Shown: positions 37,129-46,709 of the stretch, one piece after another
Position numbering within the stretch: position 1 is the stretch's first letter
How the letters are laid out: every line of letters begins with the position of its first letter
Source of the DNA: an uncultured Pelagibacteraceae bacterium
GTDB taxonomy: Bacteria > Pseudomonadota > Alphaproteobacteria > Pelagibacterales > Pelagibacteraceae
Direction of reading: 5' to 3'
Length of the DNA stretch: 64,000 nt
Assembly: GCA_902571095.1 (NCBI GenBank)
Contig: CACGAV010000001.1
Coordinates: forward strand, 20,620 to 84,619
Program-made: the position numbers and the translations under genes
The notes under the pieces: model-generated
What the model saw: the letters and a program-made list of their open reading frames with translations, nothing else
The model's database searches: none
Told to the model about the DNA's origin: nothing

Positions 37129-38121
37129 GTTTTTTTTTAATTTTTTTGCAACTTCCATTGCAAAATATGTAACAATTGCTGATGAGCCGGCTCTTTTGAT
37201 TGCAATTAAACTCTCTATAATTGCTTCTTTATTTAGATATCCATCTTTTATACCTTTAGCAATCATCGAGTACTCCCCAGATACTTGATAAGCAAAAACA
37301 GGTACTTTAAATGTATCTTTAACAGATTTAATTACATCTAAATACGGCATTGCTGGTTTTACCATTACAAAGTCTGCACCTTCTTTAATATCTAAATAAA
37401 CTTCTCTTAGAGCTTCAGATGAATTTTTATAATCCATTTGATAACTCTTCTTATTTCCAACTAATTTATTTTTTGATCCTATAGCATCTCTAAATGGTCC
37501 ATAAAAATGTGACGAGTATTTTGCTGCGTAAGATAAAATTTGTACGCTATTGAAATTATTTTTATCTAATATTTTTCTTATTACTCCAACTCTTCCGTCC
37601 ATCATATCTGATGGAGCTATGACGTCACAACCCATTCTAGCTTGCAGTAAAGCTTGTTTAGCTAAAATTTTTATTGTCTCATCATTAATTATTTCATTGT
37701 TTTTTAAAATACCATCATGGCCATGACTGGTGTATGGATCTAAAGCTACATCAGCCATTACGCCAATGTCCGGGTTGTTTTTTTTTATTTTTCTTATAGC
37801 TTTACAAACAAGATTATCTTCATTTAACGCTTCACTTCCTAAATTATTCTTTTTTTTATTTGGTGTGTGAGGAAATATTGCTACAAGAGGAATCTTTAGT
37901 TTACTTGCTTTATCGATAATCCCTTCTATTTTATCAACAGAATATCTATTGATATTTGGCATATTTTTAATATTTTGAATTTTATTTTTCCCTTCAGTTA
38001 TGAAAACTGGTAATATTAAATCATCAACACTTAAATTATTTTCAGATACAAGTCTTCTGGACCAATTGTACTTGCGATTCCTTCTCAACCTTAAACTTGG
38101 ATATTTACCTAAAAGCTTCAT
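37123..38121 (-). CDS. hemB: Porphobilinogen synthase (Mg-type)
   Basis: Condenses two 5-aminolevulinate molecules to porphobilinogen in heme synthesis. The metal-site stretch DVALDPYTSHGHDGI lacks the three cysteines of zinc enzymes, indicating the Mg2+-dependent form. Substrate-binding lysines are in LSYAAKYSSHFYGPFRDA and DFVMVKPAMPYLDVI. The 332 residues match usual length. It is monocistronic-looking, divergent from the dioxygenase-like gene across 77 bases that contain a 16-base palindrome. Confidence 0.97.
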   Translation of the reverse strand: MKLLGKYPSLRLRRNRKYNWSRRLVSENNLSVDDLILPVFITEGKNKIQNIKNMPNINRYSVDKIEGIIDKASKLKIPLVAIFPHTPNKKKNNLGSEALNEDNLVCKAIRKIKKNNPDIGVMADVALDPYTSHGHDGILKNNEIINDETIKILAKQALLQARMGCDVIAPSDMMDGRVGVIRKILDKNNFNSVQILSYAAKYSSHFYGPFRDAIGSKNKLVGNKKSYQMDYKNSSEALREVYLDIKEGADFVMVKPAMPYLDVIKSVKDTFKVPVFAYQVSGEYSMIAKGIKDGYLNKEAIIESLIAIKRAGSSAIVTYFAMEVAKKLKKNL

Positions 38122-38155
38122 TTTTTTAACCTATTTAACTTTATAAAATGCGACA

Positions 38156-38171
38156 AATATAATATTATATT
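38156..38171. promoter_or_regulatory. Perfect 16-base A/T palindrome in a divergent promoter gap
   Basis: AATATAATATTATATT is its own reverse complement and lies between the divergent starts of hemB and the gene at 38199. It contains TATAAT-like hexamers on both strands, so it could serve as back-to-back -10 boxes or a dimeric operator. As it is wholly A/T in an AT-rich chromosome, chance is a serious alternative. Confidence 0.3.
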
Positions 38172-38198
38172 GTTATTTAAAAAGTGTATTAATTTTGT

Positions 38199-38795
38199 AT
38201 GTCCAATTCAATCATGTTTAAAGATTTCTATCAAGTACCAGACCTAAAATTTGATATTCCAAGACTTAGATCAGATCTCGAAAAGATTTTAAAAAAATCT
38301 AATTATCAAACATTAGGCATAACTAACTTTCACGCAATTCCTATGAATAAAGTTCCAGGAGACGAAAATTCAGTTTCAGGACATAATGTTAGAGGAGTTT
38401 ATTGGACAAAGCCTGACGAAACAGGAAAAGAAGTCATGAGAGATAAGCCTATTGATGAGTCTAAATACAGCGAATTAATAAACGATTTTAAAAATACTTA
38501 TTTTGAAGAAGTTTATAAAATTTTAAGGTCAAAGTTTAAACTTGGCAGGGTAAGGATATTGTTAAAAGAACCAAGATCTACGTTAAGTTGGCACAAAGAT
38601 CCAGAACCTAGACTTCACGTTCCAATTATAACAAACCCTGGATGCAAAATGGTTATCGAGGATGTAGCTAAACATATGCCCGCTAATGGAAAAGTTTGGA
38701 TCACAAATAACACAAGATACCATAATTTTTTTAATGGCGGTGAACAGAATCGTATCCATTTGGTTGCTTGTTGTTTAGAAAACAGATTTAATTAA
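38199..38795 (+). CDS. Aspartyl/asparaginyl beta-hydroxylase-like Fe(II)/2-oxoglutarate oxygenase
   Basis: The 198-residue protein has the jelly-roll oxygenase signature in its C-terminal half: SWHKDPEPRLHVPI gives His132 and Asp134 as metal ligands, RYHNFFNGG gives His175, and NRIHLV supplies Arg185 to bind 2-oxoglutarate. GKVWITNN lies between, as in the Asp_Arg_Hydrox family. Its substrate (protein, peptide or small molecule) is unknown. It sits alone at the head of the rpiB-glyA unit, one base before the rpiB start. Confidence 0.8.
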   Translation: MSNSIMFKDFYQVPDLKFDIPRLRSDLEKILKKSNYQTLGITNFHAIPMNKVPGDENSVSGHNVRGVYWTKPDETGKEVMRDKPIDESKYSELINDFKNTYFEEVYKILRSKFKLGRVRILLKEPRSTLSWHKDPEPRLHVPIITNPGCKMVIEDVAKHMPANGKVWITNNTRYHNFFNGGEQNRIHLVACCLENRFN

Positions 38796-38796
38796 T

Positions 38797-39234
38797 TTGA
38801 GATTTTTATTTAAAAGAATATCAATATCTTCAGATCACGCAGGTTTCAAATTAAAAAAAAAAATTATTAAATATCTAAAAAGAAAAAAGATCAATGTCAT
38901 TGACCATGGTCCTCTCAATGAAGTCTCAGTAGATTACCCAGATTTTGCCAAAAAAGTTGCACGGAGCGTATTATCAAAAAAAAGCAATATGGGCATACTT
39001 GTTTGTGGATCTGGAACCGGAATGGCCATAACCGCCAATAAATTCAAAAAAATTAGAGCTGCTGTTTGTTATAATAAGGAAACTACCCGTTTGTCTAGAA
39101 AGCATAATAATGCTAATATTATCGCACTTGGATCAAGATTAATTGTATACGCAAATGCAATTAAGCTTGTAAATATTTTTATGAGCACAAAATTTGAAGG
39201 TGGAAGACATTTAAGACGAGTAAATAAAATTTAA
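38797..39234 (+). CDS. rpiB: Ribose-5-phosphate isomerase B
   Basis: Interconverts ribose 5-phosphate and ribulose 5-phosphate. The 145-residue product has ISSDHAGFKLKKKIIKYLK, DHGPLNEVSVDYPDFA, the cysteine loop GILVCGSGTGMAITANK, AAVCYNKETTRLSRKHNNANIIALGSR and FEGGRHLRRVNKI. The start is TTG, directly after the upstream stop; no ATG lies near it. Order rpiB-glyA-nrdR is a common alphaproteobacterial arrangement. Confidence 0.94.
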   Translation: MRFLFKRISISSDHAGFKLKKKIIKYLKRKKINVIDHGPLNEVSVDYPDFAKKVARSVLSKKSNMGILVCGSGTGMAITANKFKKIRAAVCYNKETTRLSRKHNNANIIALGSRLIVYANAIKLVNIFMSTKFEGGRHLRRVNKI

Positions 39235-39247
39235 TATAATTTAATTT

Positions 39248-40564
39248 ATGACTAAAATAAAAAAAGAAGATAATACTAATTACTTGGATTACTTTGACAA
39301 AGATCTATCTCATAGCGATCCAGAGTTATACAATTCAATTAAATTAGAACTTAAAAGACAGCAAGAACATATAGAGTTAATTGCGTCCGAAAATATTGTT
39401 TCTAAGGCAGTTTTAGATGCCCAAGGATCAATTTTGACAAATAAATATGCAGAGGGCTATCCAGGAAAGAGATATTATGGTGGATGTGAATTCGTAGATA
39501 AAGCTGAGGAATTAGCATTAGATAGAGTCAAAAGATTATTTGAATGTAAATATGCAAATGTACAACCCCACTCTGGTGCACAAGCAAACGGGGCTGTTTA
39601 TCTTGCCCTTTTAAATCCTGGTGACACTATACTTGGTATGAGTTTAAACTCTGGGGGTCATTTAACACACGGTGCAAAAGTTGCTCAATCTGGAAAATGG
39701 TTAAACGCAATACATTATGATGTTAGAAAAGAAGATGGGCTAATTGATTATGATCAAGTTGAAAAATTAGCTAAAGATCATAAACCTAAATTAATTATAG
39801 CTGGAGGAAGTGCTTATTCAAGAATAATTAATTTTAAAAAGTTCAGAGAAATTGCAGACTCAGTTCAAGCTTTGTTGATGGTTGATATGGCACACTTTTC
39901 TGGATTAGTTGCAGGAAAAGGTTATCCAAATCCAATTACATTTGCCGATGTTGTAACGTCAACAACACATAAAGTTTTAAGAGGTGGCAGAGGTGGAATA
40001 ATTCTAACTAATAGAGAAGACTTACACAAAAAATTCAACTCAGCAGTTTTTCCAGGATATCAAGGAGGACCTTTAATGCACGTTATAGCCGCCAAGGCAG
40101 CTGCTTTTCAAGAAGCACTTCAACCTAATTTTAGGGTTTATATTAAATCAGTTATTTCAAATGCTAAAATCTTATCAGAGACGCTTAAAAATAATGGTTT
40201 TGAAATTTTTTCTGGAGGTACAGACACTCACTTGATGCTAGTTGACTTAAGGCCTTTTAAAGTTACTGGAAAAGCAGCTGAAGTAAGTTTAAATAAAGCC
40301 AATATAACATGTAACAAAAATGGAATACCTTTTGATACTGAGAAAATGACTATTACGTCAGGGATACGTTTGGGATCTCAAGCAGCAACAACTAGAGGAT
40401 TTGGTTTAAATGAATTTAAAATCATAGGTGAATTAATTACCAAAGTTATAAAAGGTTTATCTGAAAATAAAAGTGATAACAGCAAAATAGAATCTGAAGT
40501 TCGAAGCGAAGTTGTAAAACTTTGTTCCAAGTTTCCTATTTACAGCCATTTATTCAAAAATTAA
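39248..40564 (+). CDS. glyA: Serine hydroxymethyltransferase
   Basis: PLP enzyme interconverting serine and glycine with tetrahydrofolate. Conserved blocks are [52 protein letters not shown], and the PLP lysine region [17 protein letters not shown]. The 438-residue length is normal. Followed four bases later by nrdR. A glycine riboswitch is not visible upstream; only 13 bases separate it from rpiB. Confidence 0.98.
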   Translation: MTKIKKEDNTNYLDYFDKDLSHSDPELYNSIKLELKRQQEHIELIASENIVSKAVLDAQGSILTNKYAEGYPGKRYYGGCEFVDKAEELALDRVKRLFECKYANVQPHSGAQANGAVYLALLNPGDTILGMSLNSGGHLTHGAKVAQSGKWLNAIHYDVRKEDGLIDYDQVEKLAKDHKPKLIIAGGSAYSRIINFKKFREIADSVQALLMVDMAHFSGLVAGKGYPNPITFADVVTSTTHKVLRGGRGGIILTNREDLHKKFNSAVFPGYQGGPLMHVIAAKAAAFQEALQPNFRVYIKSVISNAKILSETLKNNGFEIFSGGTDTHLMLVDLRPFKVTGKAAEVSLNKANITCNKNGIPFDTEKMTITSGIRLGSQAATTRGFGLNEFKIIGELITKVIKGLSENKSDNSKIESEVRSEVVKLCSKFPIYSHLFKN

Positions 40565-40567
40565 TTT

Positions 40568-41032
40568 ATGCTTTGCCCTTTTTGTAGAGAAAAAGACACT
40601 TCAGTAGTTGATTCTAGGCCAACAGAAGATGGAACAGCAATTAGAAGAAGAAGATTTTGTACGTGTAGTGGAGGCCAAAGATTTACTACTTTTGAGAGGG
40701 TTCAATTTAGAGAATTAACAGTAATAAAAAAAAATGGCAGAAGAAGTTCTTTTGATAGGGAGAAATTAGCTAAATCTTTTTTTACAGCCTTAAAAAAAAG
40801 ACCAATAGACTCAGATACGATTGAAAAGGTAGTGTCAAGAATATCAAGAGAACTTGAAGAGTTAGGTCAGTCTGAAATCCAATCAAGTGTAATTGGAAGA
40901 AAAGTTATGGACACTTTAAAAGAATTGGACAAAATAGCCTATATTCGATTTGCTTCAGTATATACTAATTTCAAAGAAGTAGGAGACTTCGGCGAATATA
41001 TTGAGGAACTAGATGGAAAATCAAAAAAATAA
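40568..41032 (+). CDS. nrdR: Transcriptional repressor NrdR with altered zinc-ribbon spacing
   Basis: NrdR represses ribonucleotide reductase genes in response to ATP/dATP. The zinc ribbon begins MLCPFC; the second ligand pair reads C31-T-C33 in [18 protein letters not shown], where homologues have CxxC and one residue less before RFTT. The ATP-cone follows ([29 protein letters not shown]... [18 protein letters not shown]). At 154 residues it is complete. It overlaps ribD by 20 bases. Confidence 0.94.
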   Translation: MLCPFCREKDTSVVDSRPTEDGTAIRRRRFCTCSGGQRFTTFERVQFRELTVIKKNGRRSSFDREKLAKSFFTALKKRPIDSDTIEKVVSRISRELEELGQSEIQSSVIGRKVMDTLKELDKIAYIRFASVYTNFKEVGDFGEYIEELDGKSKK

Positions 41033-42086
41033 TTATTTATTACTTGCGTTTGAGCAGGCAAAAATAAATTTAGGTTCAACCAAAAATAATCCATCTGTAG
41101 GTTGTATAATAGAAAAAAATGGAAGTGTAATTTCTTCATCGCACACATCATTTAATGGTAGACCTCATGCCGAATATAATGCTTTAAATAAAAATATAGA
41201 CTTTAAAAATGCAAATTTGTACGTAACATTAGAACCTTGTACGCATTATGGTTTAACACCGCCTTGTACGAATATAATTATTAAAAAAAAAATTAAGAAT
41301 GTTTATTTTTCAGCGTTTGATTATGATTTAAGAACTAGAAATAAATCAAAACGGACTTTAAATAAAAATAAAATCTCCGTTAGAGGACCTTTATTAAAAA
41401 AAAAAGGCTTAGATTTTTATCAAAGTTATTATTTGCAACATCATTCTAACTTACCTTTTATTGATGGAAAAATTGCAATATCAAATGATTATTTTACAAA
41501 AAATATAAAAAATAAATGGATAACAAACAAATATTCACGTAAAAGAGCTCACTTATTAAGAACCCATTATAACTGCATTATTTCTACGTCTAAGTCTATA
41601 AACGATGATAATGCATTACTTAATTGCAGAATAGAAGGTCTTGAATATAAAAGTCCAGATTTAATTATTATAGATAGAAATCTTAAGCTAAAAAAAAGGT
41701 TGAATTTATTTAATTCAATGAAATATAGAAAAATATTATTATTTACTAATTCTAATAATAAGAAAAAAATTCTTATTTTAAGAAAAAAGGGTATTAGGGT
41801 AATTAAATTTAGCTCGTTAAACGATAAGAGAGATTTTCAAAAGTTCTTTATTTTTTTAAAAAAAAAAGGATATTCTAGAATTTTGATTGAGTCTGGATTA
41901 AATTTTGTTAACTCTTTAATCAAATATAAGTTTTTAAAAAATATATATATTTTTAAATCAAAAAAAAATTTAAAAAAGCATGGTAGAAATTTTGCATCAA
42001 TAGATTTATTAAAAAAAATAAATTTAAAAAATCTGATTAGTGTAAATTTATTTGGTGACAAACTATTTAAGGAAAAATTATATTAA
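41013..42086 (+). CDS. ribD: Bifunctional riboflavin deaminase-reductase RibD
   Basis: The N-terminal deaminase has the zinc site [10 protein letters not shown] and [15 protein letters not shown] (about residues 47-95); the C-terminal reductase domain starts [18 protein letters not shown] and includes [12 protein letters not shown]. It performs two middle steps of riboflavin synthesis. The 357 residues are usual in length, but the reductase half is markedly lysine-, asparagine- and isoleucine-rich. It overlaps nrdR by 20 bases and ribE by one. Confidence 0.94.
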   Translation: MENQKNNYLLLAFEQAKINLGSTKNNPSVGCIIEKNGSVISSSHTSFNGRPHAEYNALNKNIDFKNANLYVTLEPCTHYGLTPPCTNIIIKKKIKNVYFSAFDYDLRTRNKSKRTLNKNKISVRGPLLKKKGLDFYQSYYLQHHSNLPFIDGKIAISNDYFTKNIKNKWITNKYSRKRAHLLRTHYNCIISTSKSINDDNALLNCRIEGLEYKSPDLIIIDRNLKLKKRLNLFNSMKYRKILLFTNSNNKKKILILRKKGIRVIKFSSLNDKRDFQKFFIFLKKKGYSRILIESGLNFVNSLIKYKFLKNIYIFKSKKNLKKHGRNFASIDLLKKINLKNLISVNLFGDKLFKEKLY

Positions 42087-42682
42087 TGTTTAATGGAATC
42101 GTATACAATATTGGAATAATTAAAAAAATTAAAAAAAGCCCCAAATATGTTAAGGGTAGTTTAGTAATTGAAATAACCTCAAAGATTAAATTCAAAAAAT
42201 CTGATATCGGTGAGTCAGTGAGTATAGATGGAGTTTGTTTAACACTTATTAGAATTAATCCTCGATCATTTCTTTTTTATCTTTCTAAAGAGACATTGAA
42301 AAGATCCACTTTTAAAAATGCTTATACGGGCAAAGTAGTAAATATCGAAAAATCTTTATTCTATGGAAAAAAAATTTCTGGACATTATGTCCAGGGTCAT
42401 GTCGATACTACATGTGAAGTTAAAAATATTAAAGTAATTGATAAATCTTGGTTTATCAATTTTAGCCTAGAAAAAAAATATAAAAATCTTATTGTAGAAA
42501 AAGGCTCAATATCTATAAATGGAGTTTCACTAACTATTTCGAAAATTATATCAAATAGTTTTCAAATCGCTGTAATTCCACATACTTTAAAACTTACCAA
42601 TTTAATCAATTTAAAAAGAGGTGATAAAGTTAATGTTGAATTTGATATGGTAGGCAAGTATTTAAATCAAATTTACAAATAA
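42086..42682 (+). CDS. ribE: Riboflavin synthase alpha chain
   Basis: Dismutates two 6,7-dimethyl-8-ribityllumazine molecules to riboflavin. Two lumazine-binding repeats are seen: the first opens [15 protein letters not shown] and has SDIGESVSIDGVCLTL, the second opens SGHYVQGHVDTTCEV and has GSISINGVSLTI. The family start MFTGIV reads MFNGIV here. The 198 residues are standard. Some authors call this gene ribC. It lies between ribD and ribB. Confidence 0.95.
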   Translation: MFNGIVYNIGIIKKIKKSPKYVKGSLVIEITSKIKFKKSDIGESVSIDGVCLTLIRINPRSFLFYLSKETLKRSTFKNAYTGKVVNIEKSLFYGKKISGHYVQGHVDTTCEVKNIKVIDKSWFINFSLEKKYKNLIVEKGSISINGVSLTISKIISNSFQIAVIPHTLKLTNLINLKRGDKVNVEFDMVGKYLNQIYK

Positions 42683-42688
42683 ATAATA

Positions 42689-43747
42689 ATGAAGAATAGT
42701 TCATCCTCTATAAAACAAATTATACAAGATGCTAAAAAAGGAAAAATGTTTATTTTAGTCGATAATAAAGATCGTGAAAATGAAGGTGATCTTGTTGTAC
42801 CTGCTTCTAAAATTAATCATGAAAAAATTAATTTTATGGCCAAGCATGGCAGAGGATTAATATGTTTGGCCCTTACATCTCAAAAAGTTAAAAAACTCAA
42901 ATTACCATTAATGTCATTAATAAATAAATCACGAACTCAAACAGCTTTTACTGTTTCCATTGAGTCAAAAAAAGGTATCTCAACAGGGATCTCTGCTTTT
43001 GATAGAGCGAAAACTATTAAAGTAGCAATTAAACCATCCTCTACGAATAAAGATATTGTCTCTCCTGGCCATGTATTTCCACTAGTAGCAAAAAATGGAG
43101 GAGTACTTGAAAGAGCAGGTCACACCGAGGCATCTATAGATATTTCGAAATTAGCCAACTTGAATCCAAGTTCAGTTATTTGCGAAGTAATGAATGAGGA
43201 CGGCACAATGGCACGTTACAAGGACTTAATTCCTTTTTCAAAAAAACATAATCTTAAAATTGCTAAAATTGAGGACCTAATTTCTTATAGGTTAAAAAAT
43301 GAAAGACTTATTAAATTTGTTATGAAAAGAAAAATTAAATTAAATAAATTTGGAACTTTAGATTTAAAAATATTTAAAAATAAACTTGATGAGTCAGAAA
43401 GTTATGCAATTACTAAAGGGAAATTTTCCTATAAAAAACCTTCAAGAGTCAGAGTGATATCAGCAAATATTCTTAATAATTATTTGAACTTTAATAACAA
43501 TATCTTTAAAAACTCTCTAAATTATTTGAATAGATTTAATAACTTTGCATTAATACTAGTTAAAAACTCAAATCAAAATCAAAATTCTTCTGATGATAAT
43601 AAGATTTTAAGATATTATGGTGTTGGAGCCCAAATAATTAAAGAACTTAAAATTAAAAATATGATATTAGTATCCAGGTCAAAAAAACGTGTTATTGCTT
43701 TAAAGGGTTATGGAATACAGATAACTAAACAAGAGATTATTAAATGA
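42689..43747 (+). CDS. ribB: 3,4-dihydroxy-2-butanone-4-phosphate synthase with degenerate GTP cyclohydrolase II domain (RibBX-type)
   Basis: The N-terminal 200 residues are a complete RibB (FILVDNKDRENEGDLVVPA, SRTQTAFTVSIE, HVFPLVAKNGGVLERAGHTEASID). The C-terminal 150 keep weak likeness to RibA, such as YYGVGAQIIKELKI, but the zinc-binding cysteines and catalytic motif HSECLTGD...RCDCG are missing. Such RibBX proteins are known in Proteobacteria, and a separate active RibA would be needed elsewhere. It overlaps ribH by four bases. Confidence 0.92.
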   Translation: MKNSSSSIKQIIQDAKKGKMFILVDNKDRENEGDLVVPASKINHEKINFMAKHGRGLICLALTSQKVKKLKLPLMSLINKSRTQTAFTVSIESKKGISTGISAFDRAKTIKVAIKPSSTNKDIVSPGHVFPLVAKNGGVLERAGHTEASIDISKLANLNPSSVICEVMNEDGTMARYKDLIPFSKKHNLKIAKIEDLISYRLKNERLIKFVMKRKIKLNKFGTLDLKIFKNKLDESESYAITKGKFSYKKPSRVRVISANILNNYLNFNNNIFKNSLNYLNRFNNFALILVKNSNQNQNSSDDNKILRYYGVGAQIIKELKIKNMILVSRSKKRVIALKGYGIQITKQEIIK

Positions 43748-44136
43748 AAAAAATTTGTATCGTATATTCTAAATATAACGAAAAATTTACCACAAAACTA
43801 CTCGATGGTGCTAAGAAGGAATTAAAAGAATCTAATTATAAATTTGAAGTAGTTGAAGTCCCCGGTGCTTTTGAAATTCCATCAGTTATTTCTAAATTAG
43901 TTAAAAAATATTCAGCTTTTGTTGCTCTAGGATGTATAATTAAAGGAGAAACATTAAACTTTGAACTTATATGCAACGCTATAACTAACGGTATTATGGA
44001 AATTTCTATAAAAGAAAAAAAACCAATAGGGAATGGCATATTAACTTGTTTTTCGGAAAAACAAGCATACGACAGAACCAATAAAGGCCAAGAAGCTGCC
44101 GAAGCAATTTTAAAAGTTCTCAAAAATTTACCATAA
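43744..44136 (+). CDS. ribH: 6,7-dimethyl-8-ribityllumazine synthase
   Basis: Joins the butanone phosphate from RibB to the pyrimidine from RibD. Seen are VEVPGAFEIPSVISKL, ALGCIIKGETLNFELICNAITNGIMEIS, KPIGNGILTCFSEKQA and KGQEAAEAIL. In most homologues the GET segment reads GxTxHF with a histidine that shuttles protons; here that position is Asn72. At 130 residues the protein is slightly short at the N-terminus. It lies in the rib cluster before nusB. Confidence 0.93.
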   Translation: MKKICIVYSKYNEKFTTKLLDGAKKELKESNYKFEVVEVPGAFEIPSVISKLVKKYSAFVALGCIIKGETLNFELICNAITNGIMEISIKEKKPIGNGILTCFSEKQAYDRTNKGQEAAEAILKVLKNLP

Positions 44137-44140
44137 CTAT

Positions 44141-44542
44141 ATGGTTAATAATGATTTAAATAAAAATTCTAGAATTATTATTGTTCAAAAATTGTATTCA
44201 TATTTCTTAAATAAAGATACTAAAATTATTTATCCTAAACACAGATATAAAAAATTTATTAAGGATATTGTTTCAGGAACTATCGAAAGAGAGGAAATTT
44301 TGTTGGATAAATTTACTGATATTTTGAAAAATGAATTTAATCCATCCAGAACAGATTTAATTTTGAAAATTATGATGCTTTCTGCAACTTTTGAGCTAAT
44401 GTACATGCACAAGATACCAATAAATGTAATTGTTAGTGAATATGTTAAAATTTCAGATTTTTTTTTAGAAAATGCCCATAAAGGGTATCTAAACGCCGTT
44501 TTAGACAAGATATCTAAAAAAGTAAGAAAAGACCATGAATAA
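44141..44542 (+). CDS. nusB: Transcription antitermination factor NusB
   Basis: NusB binds boxA RNA with NusE (S10) to allow complete rRNA transcription. The all-helical 133-residue protein has SRIIIVQKLYSYFLN at the start and a C-terminal half with MMLSATFELMYMHKIPINVIVSEYVKISDFFLENAHKGYLNAVLDKI, the typical NusB helix pair where family members read NVVINEYVEIAK...GFVNGVLD. Placement after ribH is common. No thiL follows. Confidence 0.93.
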   Translation: MVNNDLNKNSRIIIVQKLYSYFLNKDTKIIYPKHRYKKFIKDIVSGTIEREEILLDKFTDILKNEFNPSRTDLILKIMMLSATFELMYMHKIPINVIVSEYVKISDFFLENAHKGYLNAVLDKISKKVRKDHE

Positions 44543-44591
44543 TTTCTTGCCTTTTATTAGATTTTTTGGCAATTTTCTGATTTTAAATCTT

Positions 44592-44597
44592 AAGGAG
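44592..44597 (+). promoter_or_regulatory. Strong Shine-Dalgarno sequence supporting the TTG start of hppA
   Basis: AAGGAG lies eight bases before the TTG at 44606. Most genes in this window have weak or no such site, so its presence decides the start of hppA: the TTG yields a first membrane segment in the right place and no ATG occurs before it in frame near the site. Confidence 0.7.
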
Positions 44598-44605
44598 TAT
44601 TAACT

Positions 44606-46696
44606 TTGGAAAGTCTATATCTTATCATATTAGCAGGAATTTTAGCAGTTGTTTATAGTTATTTTTTAAGCACGCAAATTATATCATCAAGCCCAGGTAA
44701 TAACAAAATGCAAGAAATTGCAGAAGCCATACAAATTGGAGCCAAGGCATATTTAAATAGACAGTATAAAACAATAGCTATCGTAGGTGTGGTTGTTTTA
44801 ATTATTATAAGTTACTTTTTTAGTTTTCTTGTTGGACTAGGATATCTAATAGGAGCTTTGTTGTCTGGCGTTGCTGGTTATATTGGAATGTTAATTTCAG
44901 TTAAAGCAAACGTTAGAACTGCTGAAGCATCAAGAAAAAGTTTACAAAGTGGACTTACAATGGCTTTTAAATCAGGAGCCATAACAGGGCTACTGGTTGC
45001 TGGCTTAGCACTTTTAGCTATCTCTTTATATTATTGGGCTCTTTTGGCTTTCAACGTAGACAGTAGAGAATTAATAAATGCATTAATAGCTTTAGGTTTT
45101 GGAGCTTCTCTAATTTCAATTTTTGCTAGATTAGGAGGTGGAATTTTTACAAAAGGAGCTGATGTGGGTGCAGACCTAGTCGGTAAAGTTGAAGCCGGAA
45201 TTCCAGAAGATGATCCAAGAAATCCAGCTGTGATAGCTGATAATGTAGGGGACAATGTAGGTGATTGCGCTGGTATGGCAGCAGATTTATTTGAAACATA
45301 CGCAGTGACAATAGTTGCTACTATGGTCTTAAGTTCAATTTTTTTCATAAATAATTCAGACATGATGATTTATCCTCTTGCTATAGGCGGAGGATGTATA
45401 ATTGCTTCAATAATAGGAACATTTTTTGTGAGATTAGGTAAAAGCAAAAATATAATGGGCGCTCTTTATAAAGGATTTATAGTAACAGCCATAATATCAT
45501 TAATGTTACTTTATCCAATTACTTCATATGTTATTGGATTAGAAAACACTTTTAAAGTAGGTGATAAAAGTTTTACAGGAATGGACCTATACTACTGCGG
45601 AGTTGTTGGTTTGGCAGTTACTGGATTAATTATATGGGTTACGGAATATTATACAGGCACAAATTATAGACCAGTAAAAAGCGTAGCCAAATCCTCAACA
45701 ACTGGTCATGGAACAAATGTGATTCAGGGCTTAGCCGTCTCTATGGAGGCAACAGCTTTGCCAGCAATAATAATAGTCGCTGGAATAATAATTACCAATC
45801 AACTAGCTGGTTTATTTGGAATTGCAATCGCTGTTACAGCGATGTTAGCATTAACTGGAATGGTTGTTGCATTAGATGCTTATGGACCAGTAACAGATAA
45901 CGCCGGTGGTATAGCCGAAATGTCTAAATTACCAAAAAATGTTAGAAAAACAACAGACGCTCTAGATGCTGTGGGCAATACTACGAAAGCTGTAACCAAA
46001 GGCTATGCGATTGGATCAGCTGGTTTAGGAGCATTAGTTTTATTTGCTGCATACACGGAAGACATTAAATTTTTCTCTAAAGTATCAGGATCATCGTTAG
46101 AAGGTATTGATGTGAGCTTTGATTTATCAAATCCATTTGTAGTTATAGGATTATTATTTGGAGGTATGTTACCTTATTTATTTGGATCTATGGGAATGCA
46201 AGCAGTTGGAAGAGCAGGCGGAGCAGTAGTTATTGAGGTAAGAAGACAATTTAAAAAAATTCCTGGAATTATGAAAGGCAAAAGAAAACCTGATTATGGG
46301 CGATTAGTTGATTTGTTAACAAAGGCTGCGATTAAAGAAATGATTATACCATCTTTATTGCCTGTACTTTCACCAATAATTTTATATTTGGTTATTTATG
46401 CTATTGGTGGTTTAGAAGCCGCTTTGTCTTCTGTGGGAGCTATGCTTTTAGGAGTTATAGTTACAGGACTTTTTGTTGCAATATCAATGACTGCTGGTGG
46501 CGGAGCTTGGGATAATGCTAAAAAATTTATTGAGGACGGAAATTATGGTGGCAAAGGTTCTGAGTCTCATAAGGCAGCAGTTACCGGTGATACCGTTGGG
46601 GATCCCTACAAAGATACAGCAGGACCTGCAGTTAATCCAATGATAAAAATTACAAACATAGTTGCTCTTCTCCTCTTAGCTGTTATTTCACATTAA
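44606..46696 (+). CDS. hppA: Membrane proton-translocating pyrophosphatase, K+-independent type
   Basis: Couples hydrolysis of pyrophosphate to proton pumping. The 696 residues have about 16 hydrophobic segments. Catalytic sequences are [54 protein letters not shown] and the C-terminal [19 protein letters not shown]. Lys461 in [16 protein letters not shown], where K+-dependent forms have Ala, marks the K+-independent H+-pumping class. Start is TTG. It lies between nusB and the convergent bamE. Confidence 0.96.
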   Translation: MESLYLIILAGILAVVYSYFLSTQIISSSPGNNKMQEIAEAIQIGAKAYLNRQYKTIAIVGVVVLIIISYFFSFLVGLGYLIGALLSGVAGYIGMLISVKANVRTAEASRKSLQSGLTMAFKSGAITGLLVAGLALLAISLYYWALLAFNVDSRELINALIALGFGASLISIFARLGGGIFTKGADVGADLVGKVEAGIPEDDPRNPAVIADNVGDNVGDCAGMAADLFETYAVTIVATMVLSSIFFINNSDMMIYPLAIGGGCIIASIIGTFFVRLGKSKNIMGALYKGFIVTAIISLMLLYPITSYVIGLENTFKVGDKSFTGMDLYYCGVVGLAVTGLIIWVTEYYTGTNYRPVKSVAKSSTTGHGTNVIQGLAVSMEATALPAIIIVAGIIITNQLAGLFGIAIAVTAMLALTGMVVALDAYGPVTDNAGGIAEMSKLPKNVRKTTDALDAVGNTTKAVTKGYAIGSAGLGALVLFAAYTEDIKFFSKVSGSSLEGIDVSFDLSNPFVVIGLLFGGMLPYLFGSMGMQAVGRAGGAVVIEVRRQFKKIPGIMKGKRKPDYGRLVDLLTKAAIKEMIIPSLLPVLSPIILYLVIYAIGGLEAALSSVGAMLLGVIVTGLFVAISMTAGGGAWDNAKKFIEDGNYGGKGSESHKAAVTGDTVGDPYKDTAGPAVNPMIKITNIVALLLLAVISH

Positions 46697-46709
46697 AGTC
46701 ATAGATCAA

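Noticed and set aside
39235..39247. Glycine riboswitch before glyA
   Set aside because: Only 13 bases separate rpiB and glyA, which cannot hold an aptamer.
44547..44572. TTGCC...GGCAA inverted repeat after nusB as a terminator
   Set aside because: The stem is five bases with a 16-base loop and no terminal T-run, so it is too weak.
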